A model generated the notes under the pieces. The model saw only the letters and a list, made by a program, of their open reading frames with translations, did no database searches and had not been told where the DNA came from. The translations under genes and the position numbers were made by a program. Source: Pseudomonadales bacterium (lineage in GTDB: Bacteria; Pseudomonadota; Gammaproteobacteria; Pseudomonadales; Ketobacteraceae). Taken from it: a stretch of 63,302 nucleotides of DNA. The DNA is taken from the NCBI GenBank assembly GCA_002701845.1, contig NZXG01000042.1, positions 1 through 63,302 of the forward strand. The letters are read 5' to 3'. Below are positions 60,496 to 63,302 of this stretch, piece by piece (the first letter of the stretch is position 1; the number at the start of each line of letters is the position of its first letter).

Positions 60496-61234
60496 CGGCG
60501 GACTCCGTCGTGAAGTGCTTTAGCTCATCCGCCAGATTGGTATGCAGCAACCGGGAGCCGATTTTGATTCGCAGGCCGCTGATCAGATCCGGATCGGTTC
60601 GGTATTGCGGCTGTAACGATGGCCCCAGCAGATTGTTCAATCCACCTTCCAGAGTTTGTTTGAGCCCGTCATTGGCGGAGTGGGCCACTGTGATCACCAG
60701 CGGCTTATGATCGCTGGCAGCCACCTGTTTCAACTCCTGCAGCTCGGTTGCCGGTAACTGCCGTAGATCTTCCAGCAGGATGCGGGCTAACGCATGATCC
60801 AGTTCCGGGCCCGCCAGCCGTCGCAGCATTGTGGCGGTCAGTTGCGCTGCGGTGGCGCTGGCCTGTTGTCTTAATTGCTGTTGTAGCTGCGCCGCATCCT
60901 GTTGCCGCAGGGACTCCAGGCGGGTTTTCTCCGCGGCGGCCGCTTCCTGCACCCGGGTCAGTATCTTTGCTTTTTCCTGTTGCAGTTGCGTCTGTAACTC
61001 CTGCTGGCGGCGGGCGGCGTTTTGCTCCCATTGCGTCAGTTCGGTCTGCAGCCGCTGTTCCAGTTCCGCCGCCTTTTGCTCGCGGGATTCCGCCTCCTGC
61101 AATGCCTGGGCCTGTTGTTCCTGACGTCGGGCCAGGGCGTTGCGGATCGGTTTGAACAAAAACCGCTGCAGTATCCACAGCAGCACCAGGAAATTAATGA
61201 TTTCCAGAATAATAGTGAGGGGGTCCAGTTCCAT
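60482..61234 (-). CDS. atpF: N-type ATPase F0 b subunit
   Basis: Peripheral stalk. The 250-residue protein is longer than housekeeping b (about 156), with one N-terminal membrane helix ([23 protein letters not shown]), a long Gln/Glu/Ala coiled coil (about 35-140) and a C-terminal part resembling delta, which this operon lacks as a separate gene. This b-delta-like layout is typical of N-ATPases. It ends inside the start of atpA (14-base overlap). Glutamine-rich coiled coil is otherwise normal. Confidence 0.92.
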   Translation of the reverse strand: MELDPLTIILEIINFLVLLWILQRFLFKPIRNALARRQEQQAQALQEAESREQKAAELEQRLQTELTQWEQNAARRQQELQTQLQQEKAKILTRVQEAAAAEKTRLESLRQQDAAQLQQQLRQQASATAAQLTATMLRRLAGPELDHALARILLEDLRQLPATELQELKQVAASDHKPLVITVAHSANDGLKQTLEGGLNNLLGPSLQPQYRTDPDLISGLRIKIGSRLLHTNLADELKHFTTESADDAR

Positions 61235-61260
61235 AATGAGTAATCGCCCGGTGCTCGGTT

Positions 61261-61527
61261 TTATTGCAGCATATATTCCAGCAGCGGATTGCGAAACAGG
61301 ATAATCAGCACGATCACCAGGGTGTAAATGGCCAGGGATTCGATCATGGCCAGGCCAATAAACAGGGTGCGGGTAATGATTTTTTCCGCTTCCGGCTGCC
61401 GCGCCAGGGCATCCAGTGCCTGGGCGATGGCTTTACCCATGGCCCAGGCCGGTAGGGCTGCGCCAATGGCAATAGCCAGAGCGGCCACCACCGTGGAAAT
61501 TGTGCTGAACCAGTGTAGATCAGTCAT
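61261..61527 (-). CDS. atpE: N-type ATPase F0 c subunit, atypical ion site
   Basis: Rotor-ring subunit carrying the transported ion. The start at 61527 (MTDLHW) is favoured over longer frames. In the 88 residues, helix 2 has the carboxylate E63 with S64 and Y68 (IESLAIY), which matches the sodium-type set. Helix 1 reads LPAWAMGKAI: at the position aligned to the Gln/Glu ion ligand of sodium-type and other N-ATPase c subunits stands Met30. Alignment is by the conserved ARQPEA loop (42-47). It overlaps atpB by eight bases. Ion specificity may be altered. Confidence 0.93.
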   Translation of the reverse strand: MTDLHWFSTISTVVAALAIAIGAALPAWAMGKAIAQALDALARQPEAEKIITRTLFIGLAMIESLAIYTLVIVLIILFRNPLLEYMLQ

Positions 61528-62215
61528 GTTGCGTGTCCCCATCAGGTTGGTGATTCGAATGAGTGGTGTCATTGGTTTCCAGTCCACTGCCAATGTACAG
61601 CAGCGCCAGAACCCCGAAGATATACGCCTGCACCAGGGCCTCGACGATGTGCAGCATCAGCAGCGGAATGGGCACCAGAAATCCCGCCACCAACAGTACC
61701 AGCAGGGCGGCCATTTCCAGGCTCATGATGTTGCCGAACAGGCGAATGGCCAACGCCAGAGTGCGGGTGATTTCACTGATCAGATGAAACGGCAACAGAA
61801 TGGGGCTGGGAGAAATGTAATGTCTGAGGTGTGCCTTGAGGCCACGGTTGCGAATCCCGAACCAGTGCACGGCGACGAACACCAGCAGGGCCAGCGCGGC
61901 GGTTACCGAGAGGTCGCCGGTGGGGGAGTGCAATCCGGGAACCAGCCCCAACAGGTTTGCCAGCACCAGAAAAATCCATAGGCTGGCGATAAAGGGAGTG
62001 ACCTGACGGTAATAATTGGGTACCGCATCCCGCACCGCGTTTTCCATCATCAGGTAGAGGGTTTCCGCCAGGGTGCGCCAGAGATTGTCCGGCTGCCGCA
62101 GGCGCCCTTGTAACCACCAGGACATTCCCCACAGCAGCAGCATCACGCCCCAGGTGGTCAGTACGGCCCGGCTGATACTGACCGGCCCCCAATGCAACAT
62201 GATCACCTCGTTCAC
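61520..62215 (-). CDS. atpB: N-type ATPase F0 a subunit
   Basis: Stator channel subunit. The 231-residue protein has five to six helices and the essential Arg in LALAIRLFGNIMSLEM (about residue 163), with PFHLISEITRTLA before it. The start is GTG at 62215 (four-base overlap with atpQ) or ATG at 62200, which has GAGGTGATC directly ahead; both are reasonable, the latter five residues shorter. Overlaps atpE by eight bases. No atpR precedes it, unlike the described N-ATPase operon order. Confidence 0.93.
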   Translation of the reverse strand: MNEVIMLHWGPVSISRAVLTTWGVMLLLWGMSWWLQGRLRQPDNLWRTLAETLYLMMENAVRDAVPNYYRQVTPFIASLWIFLVLANLLGLVPGLHSPTGDLSVTAALALLVFVAVHWFGIRNRGLKAHLRHYISPSPILLPFHLISEITRTLALAIRLFGNIMSLEMAALLVLLVAGFLVPIPLLMLHIVEALVQAYIFGVLALLYIGSGLETNDTTHSNHQPDGDTQHD

Positions 62216-62483
62216 AGGCGCTCCCGGATATACCAGACCACATTAAAGATTCCCGCCACTACCCCCAGAATAATCAGGCTCACGGTCCAGCGGGTACCGA
62301 ATTCCGGACTCAGGGAATCCAGCCAGCGCCCCAGGTAGGCGCCCGCTACCATGGGAATGGCCAGTAGCAGGCCCACCACGCCGCCGTACATAAACAACCC
62401 CACCAGACCGGCCCGCTCCCGCTCGCCGTTTTGTTCCCGCTCGGTATCCCGTTGTACCGAACGACGGAAGTCATCCTGCTGAT

Positions 62484-62487
<4 letters not shown>
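62212..62487 (-). CDS. atpQ: N-type ATPase accessory membrane protein AtpQ (AtpI/AtpZ-like)
   Basis: Small protein with two membrane helices (LVGLFMYGGVVGLLLAIPMVAGAYLG and WTVSLIILGVVAGIFNVVWYI), related to AtpI/AtpZ, which helps assemble the c ring or supply ions. The ATG at 62487 is chosen: GGGGAGG lies five bases ahead and it overlaps the stop of atpC as ATGA. 91 residues. In typical N-ATPase operons it is followed by atpR, which is absent here. Confidence 0.85.

Positions 62488-63302
<815 letters not shown>

Overview
The window is a chromosomal segment of a GC-rich gammaproteobacterium, most likely a marine or halotolerant lipid- and hydrocarbon-using lineage of the Oceanospirillales type. 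That assignment is an inference from gene content: wax ester synthase, long-chain alcohol oxidation genes, a second N-type F-ATPase, an RND pump, a TonB receptor, an LpxL-type acyltransferase, ergothioneine synthesis and many cyclic-di-GMP proteins. No rRNA, tRNA, CRISPR array, insertion sequence, integrase or phage gene was seen.

Layout. 0.1-1.0 kb: an AT-rich two-gene unit of unknown function. 1.1-9.3 kb (minus strand): a zinc-ribbon/TM2/pilin-like fusion, an AcrAB-type RND pump, gamma-glutamyltransferase, then (behind a terminator) a YfhL-type ferredoxin and coaD. 9.4-12.2 kb: a frameshifted HAMP-GAF-GGDEF-EAL protein. 12.2-17.5 kb: Nudix hydrolase, LpxL-like acyltransferase, and an alcohol-to-acid module (GMC oxidoreductase, Tat-exported partner, aldehyde dehydrogenase). 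17.6-21.1 kb: a TonB siderophore receptor and PepSY membrane protein behind an elaborate regulatory region. 21.2-24.0 kb: two membrane proteins, a helix-hairpin-helix protein and an SDR. 24.1-29.0 kb: a wax-ester-type gene row (WS/DGAT, alpha/beta hydrolase, PhoD-like phosphatase) that carries several homopolymer frameshifts. 29.0-31.9 kb: a lipoprotein and eutBC. 31.9-33.8 kb: a decay zone with a truncated TRAP permease and a collapsed ABC exporter. 33.9-36.6 kb: TetR regulator, one-haem DUF3365 protein, PHA-synthase-like hydrolase. 36.8-45.6 kb: a cyclic-di-GMP block of two tandem 7TMR-DISM diguanylate cyclases, small proteins, and a cytosolic histidine kinase with its REC-PAS-GGDEF-EAL partner. 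45.8-46.4 kb: a short protein that looks like an SDR but carries the halohydrin dehalogenase fingerprints. 47.1-53.8 kb: an isolated ureG and a complete urea ABC transporter urtABCDE with a sigma-54 promoter. 53.8-56.1 kb: egtDB. 56.2-58.1 kb: a collagen-like secreted protein and a TorF/gcw-type porin with its own sigma-54 promoter. 58.2-63.3 kb: an N-type ATPase operon, cut by the window edge inside atpD.

How the genes work together. The urt genes and the porin both have well-spaced -24/-12 promoters with upstream GGTGC-type motifs, which suggests a shared nitrogen-limitation response. The alcohol module and the wax ester genes suggest use and storage of long-chain alcohols and acids. The points most worth a second look are the cryptic halohydrin dehalogenase, the N-ATPase that lacks atpR and has Met where other N-ATPase c-subunits carry an ion ligand, the hairpin that hides the ribosome binding site of the TonB receptor, the zinc-ribbon/TM2/pilin fusion, and the frameshifts and deletions at several loci.
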